Positions 14,919 through 23,554 of a DNA stretch of 64,000 nucleotides are shown here, in pieces. The stretch is from Clostridia bacterium (GTDB taxonomy: Bacteria; Bacillota; Clostridia; Oscillospirales; Acutalibacteraceae), in the NCBI GenBank assembly GCA_017428085.1, contig JAFRRP010000077.1, forward strand, positions 46,771 to 110,770, in the 5' to 3' direction. A program made the position numbers and the translations under genes. Below the pieces are notes generated by a model. The model saw only the letters and a list, made by a program, of their open reading frames with translations, did not search any database and was not told the DNA's origin. Each line of letters begins with the position of its first letter. Position 1 is the stretch's first letter.

Positions 14919-17570
14919 ATGCAAAAGCTCAAAACCACGCGGCGCGTTCTCGCGGTCCTTCTGAGCCTCGTCATGGCGCTCGGCATGACCGTCGGCGCGT
15001 TCGCCGACTATGACGAAGACATGGCAGAGATCTACGTCGACGGCAGCGGCATGCCTGCCGTCAATATGCCCGTGACCGGCACGCAGGTGCTCGACCTCAG
15101 CGACGAGTCCGACGGCTACACCGTCAAGGTATACGACGACGGCGGCGGCGCCGGCGACTGCACCTACAACGACAAGGACGGCTGGCTGCTCATCAGGGGC
15201 CCCGTCGATAGCGTTCTTTCGCTCGCAGGCTCGATTAACCTGAAGTACGTCGGCAGCAACGTCTTCTTTGAGGTCTACGATGGCTACGATACCAACTGCC
15301 CCGGCTGGAGCATGTCGAACCTCGAGTGGAACGTTCCCCGCGACGTGGGCGTTTTCGTGTCGTCCGGCAACACGCTCCTCATCCACTTCTACGGCGCCGA
15401 GCTTTACACCTGCGAGGGCATTGCGCTCACCGTCGCCGTCGAAACCTACGAGCAGGCGAGCACAGTCACCCTCGTCGACGTTGACAGCTACGACCACTGC
15501 CTAATCATGTCCGATGGTTCCGCCTGCGCCGGCGAGACCGTGTCCGTCTTCGTGTTCAATATCACCGGCTTCGTTCTGACCGGCCTCACCGTCAGGGACG
15601 CGTACGGCAACAACATCCTGCCCCGCTTCCCCCGCGGCTATGAGATCGACAACGCCGATTTCTTTCCCTACGGCGAGGGAAAGAGGGCGAGATTCGACCC
15701 CAGCCCCCTGTGGTACGGCCCCGTCACGGATCTTGAATTCACCATGCCCGCGACCGACGTGACGATCGAATACGCGTTCGCGCCGATCAGCGAGGGGTTG
15801 TCGATCGACCTGCCCGCGCAGGGCTGGGGCCTGATCGAGATCCCGGAAACGGTCCCGACCTTCAAGCTCTATGACGCGGGCGGCCCGGACGGACCGATGC
15901 CGAACGCCGGCAGGACCAACGTCGCGGCGACCCTTGCCGCGCCCGGCGGCTTCCACATCCGCCTGACCGGCAGCATCGACGTTTACCCGCGCGACGACTG
16001 CAGCCTTGAAGTTTATGACGGCGCGAACGCAAATTGCAATGAAATCCTCGAGCACACCGGCGACGCGGACACGAACGACATCGGCGTCGTGGAGAGCGAC
16101 GGCAACTACATGTTCCTCTACTTCTACAACGTCCCGGACGACGAGGACTTCGACGGCCTCGACCTCACCGTTACGCTGATTCCCGACGAGGAACCGACCG
16201 ATATGACCTGGGGGTGGATGGAAAATCTCGAATACGCGAGCCTTAGGGTCAGTGTCGGCGGCAAAGACTATTTATTTTACGACTACTACCCGGAGACCGT
16301 TTTTACCACACAGCCCACCTGCACCGATGACGGAACGGGCTATTATGTCGCGTCCGTCGAGTTCGCGGGGCAGACCTACACGGATCAGTCCTGGGAGACA
16401 ACGATACCGGGCTCCGCGACCGGTCACACCTACGGCGAGCCCGTGTGGAGCTTCACTCAGGGCGAGGGCTCCGTGAAAGCCGCGGCGACTTTCACCTGCG
16501 AAAAGTGCGACCATTCCTTCACGCTGTATGACGAGGCGCCGGCCAAGACGACCGTGACCGGGGCGGGCTGCCTGACCGACGCGACCGTCAGATACACGGG
16601 CTCCGTCGAATACGGCGGCGAGACCTTCACCGCCACCTCCGAGGCAATGACCGACGCGGGCACTGCGCTCGGGCACGACTTCGCCGAGGAGTGGTCCTGG
16701 TTCGGCAGGACGAACGCCTCCCTGTCGCTCACCTGCGCGAGATGTCAGGAGGTCGAGCAATACCCCATCTACAGCGATGGCATCACCGAGAGCAGCATCA
16801 CCCCCGCTACGGTTGACACCGACGGCGAGGTCCTCTGCTCCGCGACCGTGACCGACAGCGAGGGCCGCGACCACACCGGCAGCCATTCCTTCACGATCCC
16901 AAGGATCGGCGGACATCTCGTCCTCGGCGACAACGCCGTCAACCCGCAGGCAGCGGGCTGGCAGAACGCCGTGGTCTGTGAATTCACCCCGACGGAGAAC
17001 GGCGCGTACACCTTCACTTCCGCCGCTCTGGTCGGCATTCCCTGCGCGATCGTCGACGGCGAGTATATCGAGAACAACGTCCCCAATAATCATCAGTTCA
17101 CCTTCAGCCGCAATCTCATCGCGGGGCAGACCTTCACCTTTAAGGTCTACAGCAGCTACGTCAACGATGAATACCCGCTCGGCATCATCGTCGAAAAGAC
17201 CGGCGAGCTCACCGACGAGGACGTCGCGGGCGTCGTCTGCGATCTCATCGACGCCATCGGCGAGGTGGTGTACACCGAAGACTGCGCCGCGCGGATCGAA
17301 GCGGCCAGAGCCGCCTATGACGCGCTGACGGAGGACCAGCAGGGGCTCGTGACGAATTACGGCGTGCTCACCGCCGCCGAGGACCGCTACGCCGAGCTGA
17401 AGGACGCCGCCGAACATCCGGATCCCGACGAGCCGACCGACGACCCCGACGAGCCGGATGAGAACCTCTGCAAGTGGTGCGGCGAGCCGCACGAAGGCTT
17501 CTGGGGCAAGTTCGTCGGCTTCTTCCACTCCATCCTCTACTTCTTCGCGCATCTGTTCGGAAAGAGATAA
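14919..17570 (+). CDS. Large secreted protein with CUB-like domains and a Cys/aromatic C-terminal tail
   Basis: An 883-residue exported protein of unknown function. A signal peptide (basic start, then VLLSLVMALGMTVGAFA) is followed by two CUB-like sandwiches near residues 50-175 and 290-420 (YTVKVYDDGGG...FFEVYDGYDTNC and PTFKLYDAGG...LEVYDGANANC). Repeats of the GHTYGEPVWSF...FTCEKCDHSF type follow near 500-640, then an adhesin-like sandwich and a helical FIVAR-like segment (CAARIEAARAAYDALTEDQQ). An acidic Pro/Asp linker leads to CKWCGEPHEGF and an aromatic amphipathic tail. AGGAGG is 8 nt before the ATG. Its codons favour CTC and GTC where neighbouring genes use CTG and GTG, a sign of foreign origin. 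Surface adhesion or binding is inferred, not shown. Confidence 0.8.
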   Translation: MQKLKTTRRVLAVLLSLVMALGMTVGAFADYDEDMAEIYVDGSGMPAVNMPVTGTQVLDLSDESDGYTVKVYDDGGGAGDCTYNDKDGWLLIRGPVDSVLSLAGSINLKYVGSNVFFEVYDGYDTNCPGWSMSNLEWNVPRDVGVFVSSGNTLLIHFYGAELYTCEGIALTVAVETYEQASTVTLVDVDSYDHCLIMSDGSACAGETVSVFVFNITGFVLTGLTVRDAYGNNILPRFPRGYEIDNADFFPYGEGKRARFDPSPLWYGPVTDLEFTMPATDVTIEYAFAPISEGLSIDLPAQGWGLIEIPETVPTFKLYDAGGPDGPMPNAGRTNVAATLAAPGGFHIRLTGSIDVYPRDDCSLEVYDGANANCNEILEHTGDADTNDIGVVESDGNYMFLYFYNVPDDEDFDGLDLTVTLIPDEEPTDMTWGWMENLEYASLRVSVGGKDYLFYDYYPETVFTTQPTCTDDGTGYYVASVEFAGQTYTDQSWETTIPGSATGHTYGEPVWSFTQGEGSVKAAATFTCEKCDHSFTLYDEAPAKTTVTGAGCLTDATVRYTGSVEYGGETFTATSEAMTDAGTALGHDFAEEWSWFGRTNASLSLTCARCQEVEQYPIYSDGITESSITPATVDTDGEVLCSATVTDSEGRDHTGSHSFTIPRIGGHLVLGDNAVNPQAAGWQNAVVCEFTPTENGAYTFTSAALVGIPCAIVDGEYIENNVPNNHQFTFSRNLIAGQTFTFKVYSSYVNDEYPLGIIVEKTGELTDEDVAGVVCDLIDAIGEVVYTEDCAARIEAARAAYDALTEDQQGLVTNYGVLTAAEDRYAELKDAAEHPDPDEPTDDPDEPDENLCKWCGEPHEGFWGKFVGFFHSILYFFAHLFGKR

Positions 17571-17733
17571 GCTCCGTCCAGACTCCGGCATCCGAATATT
17601 TACCGCCTGAAAGGGGCTGTGAATAACAGCCCCTGAAAAAAGCAAGACTGCAAACTCACATTACAGTGGGGATGCAGTCTTATTTTGTGATAGAATGACT
17701 GCTCCGCCAATTCATAGAAGATGGAAAAATACT

Positions 17734-17875
17734 TTCTTGACCATTTTCTTTCTTTTGGTCAGAAAATCGGTTGGAAAGCAGCTCCGTAAGCCGCTCATCC
17801 ATTAGAAATACGAGGGTTAAAAAGCAGACAAAAAAAGCGCTGAACCGTTGATATGCAACAAGTTCAGCACTTTGG
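17734..17875. repeat. Right direct repeat of the island, ending at the tRNA-Tyr CCA
   Basis: It matches 11222-11362 and ends on the TGG that is the complement of the tRNA 3' CCA (17873-17875). The minus strand hairpin plus T-run is the tRNA terminator. On the minus strand both copies share a short open frame with mostly synonymous differences (ELLSNRFS-QKKENGQES), so part of the repeat may once have been coding. Otherwise 17571-17872 holds no gene. Confidence 0.65.
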
Positions 17876-17957
17876 TGGGAGAAGGTGGATTCGAACCACC
17901 GAAGTCAGTGACAACAGATTTACAGTCTGCCCCCTTTGGCCGCTCGGGAATTCTCCC
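17873..17957 (-). tRNA. tRNA-Tyr (GUA)
   Basis: An 85-nt class II tRNA with acceptor GGGAGAA / TTCTCCC, anticodon loop CTGTAAA (GTA), a long variable arm and a GGTTCGAATCC T-arm, with CCA encoded. The terminator lies immediately downstream. It is the likely integration site of the 11.2-17.9 kb island. Confidence 0.95.
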
Positions 17958-17974
17958 TTATTCAATTGGATTGG

Positions 17975-18050
17975 TGGAGCTGGTGGACGGACTCGAACCC
18001 CCGACCTGCTGATTACAAATCAGCTGCTCTACCAACTGAGCTACACCAGC
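17975..18050 (-). tRNA. tRNA-Thr (UGU)
   Basis: A 76-nt cloverleaf with acceptor GCTGGTG / CACCAGC, D-arm AGCTCAGTTGGTAGAGC, anticodon TGT in ATTTGTAAT and T-arm GGGGGTTCGAGTCCGTCC, with CCA encoded. It is 17 nt upstream of tRNA-Tyr and probably co-transcribed. Confidence 0.95.
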
Positions 18051-18181
18051 AACTTTAACCGTTTTGTGCCGTCAGAAGCCGGCGCATCTCCTGAATGCAA
18101 AAGACACTATACCATATTTCCGGGGGTGTGTCAAGCTTTTTTTTGAAATAATGCGCAGTATCGAAAAAAGAAAATCGCATA

Positions 18182-18210
18182 TTGCAAAATCGGCGGTAAT
18201 GCGTTAAAAT
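18182..18210 (+). promoter_or_regulatory. Sigma-A-like promoter of the S51 peptidase
   Basis: TTGCAA (18182-18187), a 17-nt spacer and TAAAAT (18205-18210) lie about 45 nt before the start. Confidence 0.55.
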
Positions 18211-18258
18211 ACAAGCGGATATTCGAAAACAGATCATTTCGCCGGAGGGGGTATTCCG

Positions 18259-18966
18259 ATGCATAAGCTGGTGCTGGGCAGCGGCGCGATCTTCTTTGAA
18301 CACGAATCCGATCCCATCATCGACCCTATTTTCGACCTGATGGACCGGGACCGGCCCCGGCGGATGGTCTATCTGCCCACGGCGGGGCACGACGACCGCG
18401 ATTACGAGGACGCCGTCAACGATTACTGTTACCGCCACGGGTTCGCGCATTCCGTGTCGCTCTACCTGACGGACGAGACGCTTTCCGACGCGTATATCCG
18501 GGAGACGATCCTCTCCGCCTCCGTGATCTACGCGGGCGGCGGCAACCTGAAATTCCTGCTGGACACGTGGCGCAGGCGCGGCGCGGACCGATACCTGCGG
18601 CAGGCCTACGACAACGGCACGGTCATCGCGGGGCAAAGCTCCGGCGCCATGTGCTGGTGCGCCCACGGCTACGACAACTGCGGCAGGGACGGCCGGTTCA
18701 TGTTCCTGGACGCGCTGGGCTTCATCCCCTACGTGATGTGCCCGCATTTCGAGGACTGGCCGGAGTTCCTTGAAAACGTCAAGCTGCAGGAGTACGACGC
18801 CATCGGCATCGACAACGATATCGCCCTTGTCCTAACGGACGGGGAATACGCGGTGCTGGACAACGGCCTCAACCCGCGTCACTCCGCCTACTATATGCCC
18901 GCGGAGGAGGACTGGGCGGTGCATGATATCGTCAAAGAGCGTTATCCGATCCGGTTCCGGCAATAA
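18259..18966 (+). CDS. Peptidase S51 family (dipeptidase E-like)
   Basis: A 235-residue cytoplasmic protein. VIYAGGGNLKFLL is the conserved GG-N-xx-L loop. VIAGQSSGAMCW carries the nucleophile Ser127 in the GxSxGA elbow. The late PHFEDW segment supplies conserved His/Glu. S51 members cleave Asp-X dipeptides or cyanophycin; the short length fits dipeptidase E-like proteins. GGAGGGGG precedes the start. The ceramidase-like gene begins 23 nt after the stop, so the two are likely co-transcribed. The substrate is not clear. Confidence 0.8.
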   Translation: MHKLVLGSGAIFFEHESDPIIDPIFDLMDRDRPRRMVYLPTAGHDDRDYEDAVNDYCYRHGFAHSVSLYLTDETLSDAYIRETILSASVIYAGGGNLKFLLDTWRRRGADRYLRQAYDNGTVIAGQSSGAMCWCAHGYDNCGRDGRFMFLDALGFIPYVMCPHFEDWPEFLENVKLQEYDAIGIDNDIALVLTDGEYAVLDNGLNPRHSAYYMPAEEDWAVHDIVKERYPIRFRQ

Positions 18967-18989
18967 TACAGAAAAAAGGGGAAAGAAAA

Positions 18990-20792
18990 ATGAAAAAAAG
19001 AATGAAGAAGCTGCTGAAAAAGATCGTCGGCGCGGCGCTGGCGGGCGTGATGATCTTCTCCGCCGCGTCGCTGTCCTTCACGGCGCGGGCCGCGGAAAAG
19101 GACGTGAAGACCGCGGTAACGGATACCGCCAAGGTGGCCGTCACCAAAACGCTGGCGGTGCTGCTCAAGGGCGTGCTCGGCGCGGTGAACCTGCCCGTGC
19201 TGGACAACCCCTCCTTCGTGGACGAAAAGGACTACAAAAACACCGATTTCTACGAGGGCAGCGGCGATTTCGTCCGCGAGGCCGCGGCGGGCAACGTCTG
19301 GAAGCTGGGCTCCTCCTGGGTGAGCCTTGTCCCCGACGACTACAAGACCCATAACTACTATCTGGGCGGCTTTATCATGATCGAAAACGGCTTCGTCAAC
19401 AAGGTGGAGGACGTGGCCGACGACATGCGCGCCCGGGTGATCGCGCTGGACGACAACTCCGGCAGGGGCGTGTCGCTGTTCGCCACCGTCGACTGCATCG
19501 GCATGACCAACAACGACATCAAGGAGATCCGTAAGCTGGTGGCAAAGACCTTCGCGGAGAAATACCCGGACGTGAAGCTGGCTTCGGTCAACGTGTTCTC
19601 CACCCACACCCACAGCGGCATCGATACCGAGGGCCTGTGGACCAACACGCTGCCCAAGGCGCTGAAGAACCTGATGGTCCGGCCCTTCGGCGGCCAGATG
19701 GAGCAGGGCACCGACAAGGCCTTCATGGACGCGCTGTTCGTCAAGGTGGCGGGCGCCATGGAGCAGGCTTACCTTCATATGAAGCCCGGCTCCATGACCT
19801 ACGCCGTCAAGGATATCGGCGCGGGCTACTTTTCCAACAAGAACCGGGGACAGGCCTCGGATATCGACACGAAGCTGACGCGGCTGATGTTCACCCCGTC
19901 GGACGGCTCCCGCCCCACGGTGATCGTCAATCTCGGCGCGCATCCGGACGTGGCGGGCCTGCCGCTGAACGACGGCGTCAACAAGGGCCGCACGGTCTCC
20001 GGCGACTATATCTATTACATCGGCGAGTACCTCAACAACTGCGGGTACGATTTCATGTTCTTCAACGGCGCCATCTGCGGCATCTATTTCGGCAGGGGCC
20101 TGACCAACGACAACCAGAACATGACCTACCGCTGGGAGCAGAGCCGCCGCTACGGCTACGAGATCGCCAAGATCGCGCTGGGCATGACCAAAACCAAGGA
20201 AGAGATCATGGCCGATCCCGACCTGTACGATCAGGCGCTGATCGACAAGGAGACGGCGGAGGCGGAGGCCAACGGCGGCGGGTATACCCTGTGGTGCGAG
20301 AATTGGGAGCCCGTGGCCGAGACGGAGGTGGAGCCCTTCTTCAACGTGCGGCTGGCCACCGTCATGGTGCCCGTCACCAACCCGCTGATCCAGCTGGCGG
20401 GCAAGCTGAACCTGGCCAACTACACGGTCATCAGAAGCGGCCTGATGCAATACAAGATCAACGTGGAGATCGGCTATCTGGAGTTCGGCAACCAGCTCAA
20501 GGTCTGCATGGTCCCCGGCGAGATGTGCGCGGACCTGATCGCGGGCGGCGCTTCCACAACGGCGGAGGGCTCCTTCAGCGGCAAGGATTTCAACGCGCCG
20601 GTGCTGAAGGATATCTTCGGCGACGTGACGGTGTTCGGCCTGGCCAACGACGCCATCGGCTACATCGTGCCGGACAACGACTACTCCATGGGGCTGGTGT
20701 TCGACCACTATCAGGAGATCCTGTCTTTGAGCCGGGAGACGGCCTCCGCCGTCATGAACGGCTTTGCCGCCATGGCGGAAAAACTGGGATAA
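18990..20792 (+). CDS. Secreted neutral/alkaline ceramidase-like protein
   Basis: A 600-residue exported protein. The signal peptide runs to about SLSFTARAA. NVFSTHTHSGID (Ser near residue 208) matches the catalytic HTHSG motif of neutral ceramidases. NLGAHPDVAG and SGDYIYYIGEYL match their Zn/substrate segment, and KVCMVPGEMCADL matches the conserved PGE strand. Neutral ceramidases release fatty acid from ceramide. For a gut bacterium the substrate could be host or dietary sphingolipid, an inference. The C-terminal Ig-like domain of long ceramidases seems reduced. It is followed 55 nt later by the dockerin gene. Confidence 0.75.
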   Translation: MKKRMKKLLKKIVGAALAGVMIFSAASLSFTARAAEKDVKTAVTDTAKVAVTKTLAVLLKGVLGAVNLPVLDNPSFVDEKDYKNTDFYEGSGDFVREAAAGNVWKLGSSWVSLVPDDYKTHNYYLGGFIMIENGFVNKVEDVADDMRARVIALDDNSGRGVSLFATVDCIGMTNNDIKEIRKLVAKTFAEKYPDVKLASVNVFSTHTHSGIDTEGLWTNTLPKALKNLMVRPFGGQMEQGTDKAFMDALFVKVAGAMEQAYLHMKPGSMTYAVKDIGAGYFSNKNRGQASDIDTKLTRLMFTPSDGSRPTVIVNLGAHPDVAGLPLNDGVNKGRTVSGDYIYYIGEYLNNCGYDFMFFNGAICGIYFGRGLTNDNQNMTYRWEQSRRYGYEIAKIALGMTKTKEEIMADPDLYDQALIDKETAEAEANGGGYTLWCENWEPVAETEVEPFFNVRLATVMVPVTNPLIQLAGKLNLANYTVIRSGLMQYKINVEIGYLEFGNQLKVCMVPGEMCADLIAGGASTTAEGSFSGKDFNAPVLKDIFGDVTVFGLANDAIGYIVPDNDYSMGLVFDHYQEILSLSRETASAVMNGFAAMAEKLG

Positions 20793-20847
20793 CGCGGCGG
20801 CTGCCATTCAGGCGGCGACCGTCTTATAAAAAGAAAGGATGTATCTT

Positions 20848-22308
20848 ATGAAAAAAACAATGCGTATCATGATAAGCTGCCTGCTCTGCACGGCGCTGCT
20901 GCTGCCCATGGGCATTTCGGCGCTGGCAGAAAACGGCCCCTTTGAGGAACACTGGGAGGAATGGTATCCCGCGTTCCTGTATTTGGCCGTGCTGGACGAA
21001 AAAGAAGAGCCGGTGACGGTGATGAACGAGTACGGTTTTGAGGAAAACACGAACCTGCCGCTGTGGGCGAACAACAAGGCCACGCCCCAGGAGGGCGCCG
21101 TATACGACAAGGCGACGAACACCCTTACCCTGACGGATTTCAACAAGGGCAACTATTCCCTTTCCGCCAATATGATGGGCGACGACTTTACGGTGTGCGT
21201 CAAGGGCGATTGCCGCCTGTCCTCTGTTAAGGTCTGGGGCGACGGCTGGGGCGGCAGCCTGCGCGTCACAGGCGACGGCACGCTTGCCGTGAACCCCAAC
21301 AGCACCTTTGACTGCGGCATTTCCTTTATGCCGGAGGGCGCCGTTCCTTCTTTTACGGTGGATCCCTCCGCTTCCGTCACGATCCGCGGTTCCGAAACGG
21401 CGATCAGCGTCCGCTTTACCGATCAGCCCGCAACGGTGACGGTGGGCGGTAAGGCGGTGACCATGAAAAAGGAAACGGTCGTTCGCGACGAGTATCTGCG
21501 GCTGAAAGGTTACAGCAATATTATGACGCATTACGCCGCCCTCGGTAAGTGCGCCTCGGACGACAAGGCGCTTTACGAGGTGACGGAACAGCACGCGGAG
21601 TATGCGGACGGCCACACGGAGGACTACGTGGCGGTGACGAGGTATATCTACGTTCCCGGTCATGACCTGTATTTGGAGGACTACGATTGGGCGCAGAAGC
21701 AGGGCGGCGAATTCGGCGAAGTAAAATATGACGATCTGGCTGCCGCGGAAGCGGCCGGTTTTACGAGAGTGATGTCCCCCGACGGCGAGTATCAGCAGAG
21801 CAAGGAGATCCTTTACTGCGGTAATCATCATGATGTAAGCATCTATGAGGACGCCGCCGGCAACCGTTACGGCGTGACCACGGGGTATAACGACGAACAG
21901 GACCCCGAGTTGAGAAAATTCGATAAATTTGCCTATTCCTTTGAACCGCTGGCGGAGCCGGAGGGCGAATACCTGTTCCTGTACGCGCCGGGCGTGGATC
22001 CCGCCACGCTGACGGAGGTGATCGAGAAGGTCGTCCATGAGGGAGAATACGATTATACCTATCCCGATAAGGAATTGAAATATACCGCTCAAAGCGCCGC
22101 CGCGTTCCTGATCGGCGACGTGGACAACAACGGCAAGGTGGAATCCGCAGACGCCCGTCTGGCGCTGCGCGCCTCCGTCAAGCTGGAGAATTACGCGGAG
22201 GGCACCCAGCCTTATCTGGCGGCCGATGTGGACCACAACGGCAAGATCGAATCCTCCGACGCCAGAAGCATCCTGCGCGCTTCCGTCAATCTGGAAAAGC
22301 TGGCGTAA
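20848..22308 (+). CDS. Secreted protein with C-terminal dockerin
   Basis: A 486-residue exported protein. A signal peptide ends near ISALA, and a beta-rich body of unknown fold covers about residues 30-420. The C-terminus is a type I dockerin with two Ca-binding repeats, DVDNNGKVESADARLALRAS and DVDHNGKIESSDARSILRAS, each followed by V-K/N-LE. Dockerins bind cohesins on a scaffoldin or the cell surface, so a cohesin protein should exist elsewhere in this genome. The ATG at 20848 is 8 nt after AAAGGA; an earlier in-frame ATG at 20839 touches that site. A bidirectional terminator follows. Confidence 0.8.
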   Translation: MKKTMRIMISCLLCTALLLPMGISALAENGPFEEHWEEWYPAFLYLAVLDEKEEPVTVMNEYGFEENTNLPLWANNKATPQEGAVYDKATNTLTLTDFNKGNYSLSANMMGDDFTVCVKGDCRLSSVKVWGDGWGGSLRVTGDGTLAVNPNSTFDCGISFMPEGAVPSFTVDPSASVTIRGSETAISVRFTDQPATVTVGGKAVTMKKETVVRDEYLRLKGYSNIMTHYAALGKCASDDKALYEVTEQHAEYADGHTEDYVAVTRYIYVPGHDLYLEDYDWAQKQGGEFGEVKYDDLAAAEAAGFTRVMSPDGEYQQSKEILYCGNHHDVSIYEDAAGNRYGVTTGYNDEQDPELRKFDKFAYSFEPLAEPEGEYLFLYAPGVDPATLTEVIEKVVHEGEYDYTYPDKELKYTAQSAAAFLIGDVDNNGKVESADARLALRASVKLENYAEGTQPYLAADVDHNGKIESSDARSILRASVNLEKLA

Positions 22309-22333
22309 CGTGCGAGCTTCAATCGTCATATCA

Positions 22334-22372
22334 CACAAAAAACCCCTGCGGAAACGTATCCGCAGGGGTTTC
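22334..22372. terminator. Bidirectional terminator
   Basis: Arms AACCCCTGCGGA (22341-22352) and TCCGCAGGGGTT (22359-22370) lie between two converging genes. The minus strand has a T6 tail, and the plus strand tail is weaker. Confidence 0.7.
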
Positions 22373-22452
22373 GCCTTTGAAAAAACGGGCAGTTGTTTTG
22401 TGCCGCTGTGATCCGATGTGACCTTCAAGAAGATCCTTGAGGCTATCGTCCG

Positions 22453-23082
22453 TTACTTGGAAAAGCTCATGCTCTGTTCAAAGGCCTGACGGAAAGCGCC
22501 GTCCGCCTCGGGATCGGTAAGGATGACCCAGATCCGCGCCCAGTCGTCCTCGGAATAAGACGCGTAATAGACGAACGCGTGGGAGCCGGTGTTCGGGTCC
22601 TGCTGAAGCTCGCCGAACAGCACGGTGCGGCCGCCCAGCTCGCGCTCCTGGAAGCCGTTCGGAAGGGTCTCCTCAAAGGAGCTTTTGTTGCCGCCGTAGC
22701 CGCCCTGCATAAAGTAGGCGTAGATGCCGTACGTGGCCTCGTTGGCGGTGGCGTCCGGGTTGGCCGGGTTGAAATGATAGCCGCGGTACTGCTCGCCGCT
22801 GTCGTTTCTTTCCTCCGCTTTGAACTGGTCCGGATAGTCGAAGGACAGGTAGCAGTCCACGCCGCCCGTGTCGTAGCCGTAGCAGTCCAGCTCGGCCTTG
22901 GCCCAGGTCCAGCCGCTGATGTCGGCCGCGACGGGTTCCGCCGCTGCCTCCGCGGTCGTTTCCTCCGCGGATCCGGTCGCCGCGTCTGTCGGCGCGGCGT
23001 CGTCCTTCTTCGGGGAGCCGCACGCGCAACGCGAGAACAGCAGCGCCGCGACGAAGAGAAGGGCTAACATTCTTGTTTTCAT
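22453..23082 (-). CDS. Putative lipoprotein, unknown function
   Basis: A 209-residue protein. The hydrophobic N-terminus ALLFVAALLFSRCACG ends in a Cys that could be lipidated, though the lipobox is unusual (Arg before the first Cys). A Thr/Ala/Glu-rich linker (residues 28-50) leads to a beta-rich domain with many aromatic residues (YGYDTGGVDCYLSFDYPDQF). It looks like a small extracellular sensor or stress lipoprotein, but no family is recognised. The next minus-strand gene upstream is the small membrane protein. Confidence 0.7.
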   Translation of the reverse strand: MKTRMLALLFVAALLFSRCACGSPKKDDAAPTDAATGSAEETTAEAAAEPVAADISGWTWAKAELDCYGYDTGGVDCYLSFDYPDQFKAEERNDSGEQYRGYHFNPANPDATANEATYGIYAYFMQGGYGGNKSSFEETLPNGFQERELGGRTVLFGELQQDPNTGSHAFVYYASYSEDDWARIWVILTDPEADGAFRQAFEQSMSFSK

Positions 23083-23176
23083 GACAGTGCCTCCTGAAAA
23101 TTACGTTTTTTTGTACGCTGAAGCGTTCTGCGCCGCGGCGCAGCCGCTTTCTTGCAAAAGGATCGGACGCGCGGGA

Positions 23177-23449
23177 TCAGCGCCACAGCAGCGTCAGCAG
23201 CAAAATGACGACAGCGCCCACGCCGATGAAGATACCGCCGATCAGCATGGCCGCGCCCAGCGCCCCGCCGATATAGGAACGGCGTTCCTCATCGGTGAGC
23301 TGCGGTTCCGGCTGTTGTATCGCCTGTTCCGGCTCGCCGGCGCTTTTTTTTCGCTTCGGCAGGCGCGGGAGCAGCATGGGCGTCCGCCCGATATCGCTCA
23401 TGTCGGCGATCGTTCTGCCGTCGTCATCGTCGTAGTTGCGCTGCTGCAT
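23177..23449 (-). CDS. Small single-pass membrane protein
   Basis: 90 residues: an acidic, Pro-rich cytoplasmic N-terminus with KRKK, then one C-terminal membrane helix (IGGALGAAMLIGGIFIGVGA and on to LLW). AGGAGA precedes the start. Function unknown. It sits just downstream of the opp cluster but is not obviously part of the transporter. Confidence 0.65.
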   Translation of the reverse strand: MQQRNYDDDDGRTIADMSDIGRTPMLLPRLPKRKKSAGEPEQAIQQPEPQLTDEERRSYIGGALGAAMLIGGIFIGVGAVVILLLTLLWR

Positions 23450-23554
23450 CGTTCATTTCTCCTGAATCATTGCTTCCGGCACGTATTCTTTCGGTTTTGC
23501 GTGTTGAGAAAAAATGCGCTTTCATCTCAACACACAATCCTCAAAGCTCCGAAC

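Noticed and set aside
17853..18146. Short frame reading WIRTTE across 17.9-18.1 kb
   Set aside because: It is the antisense translation of tRNA-Tyr and tRNA-Thr.
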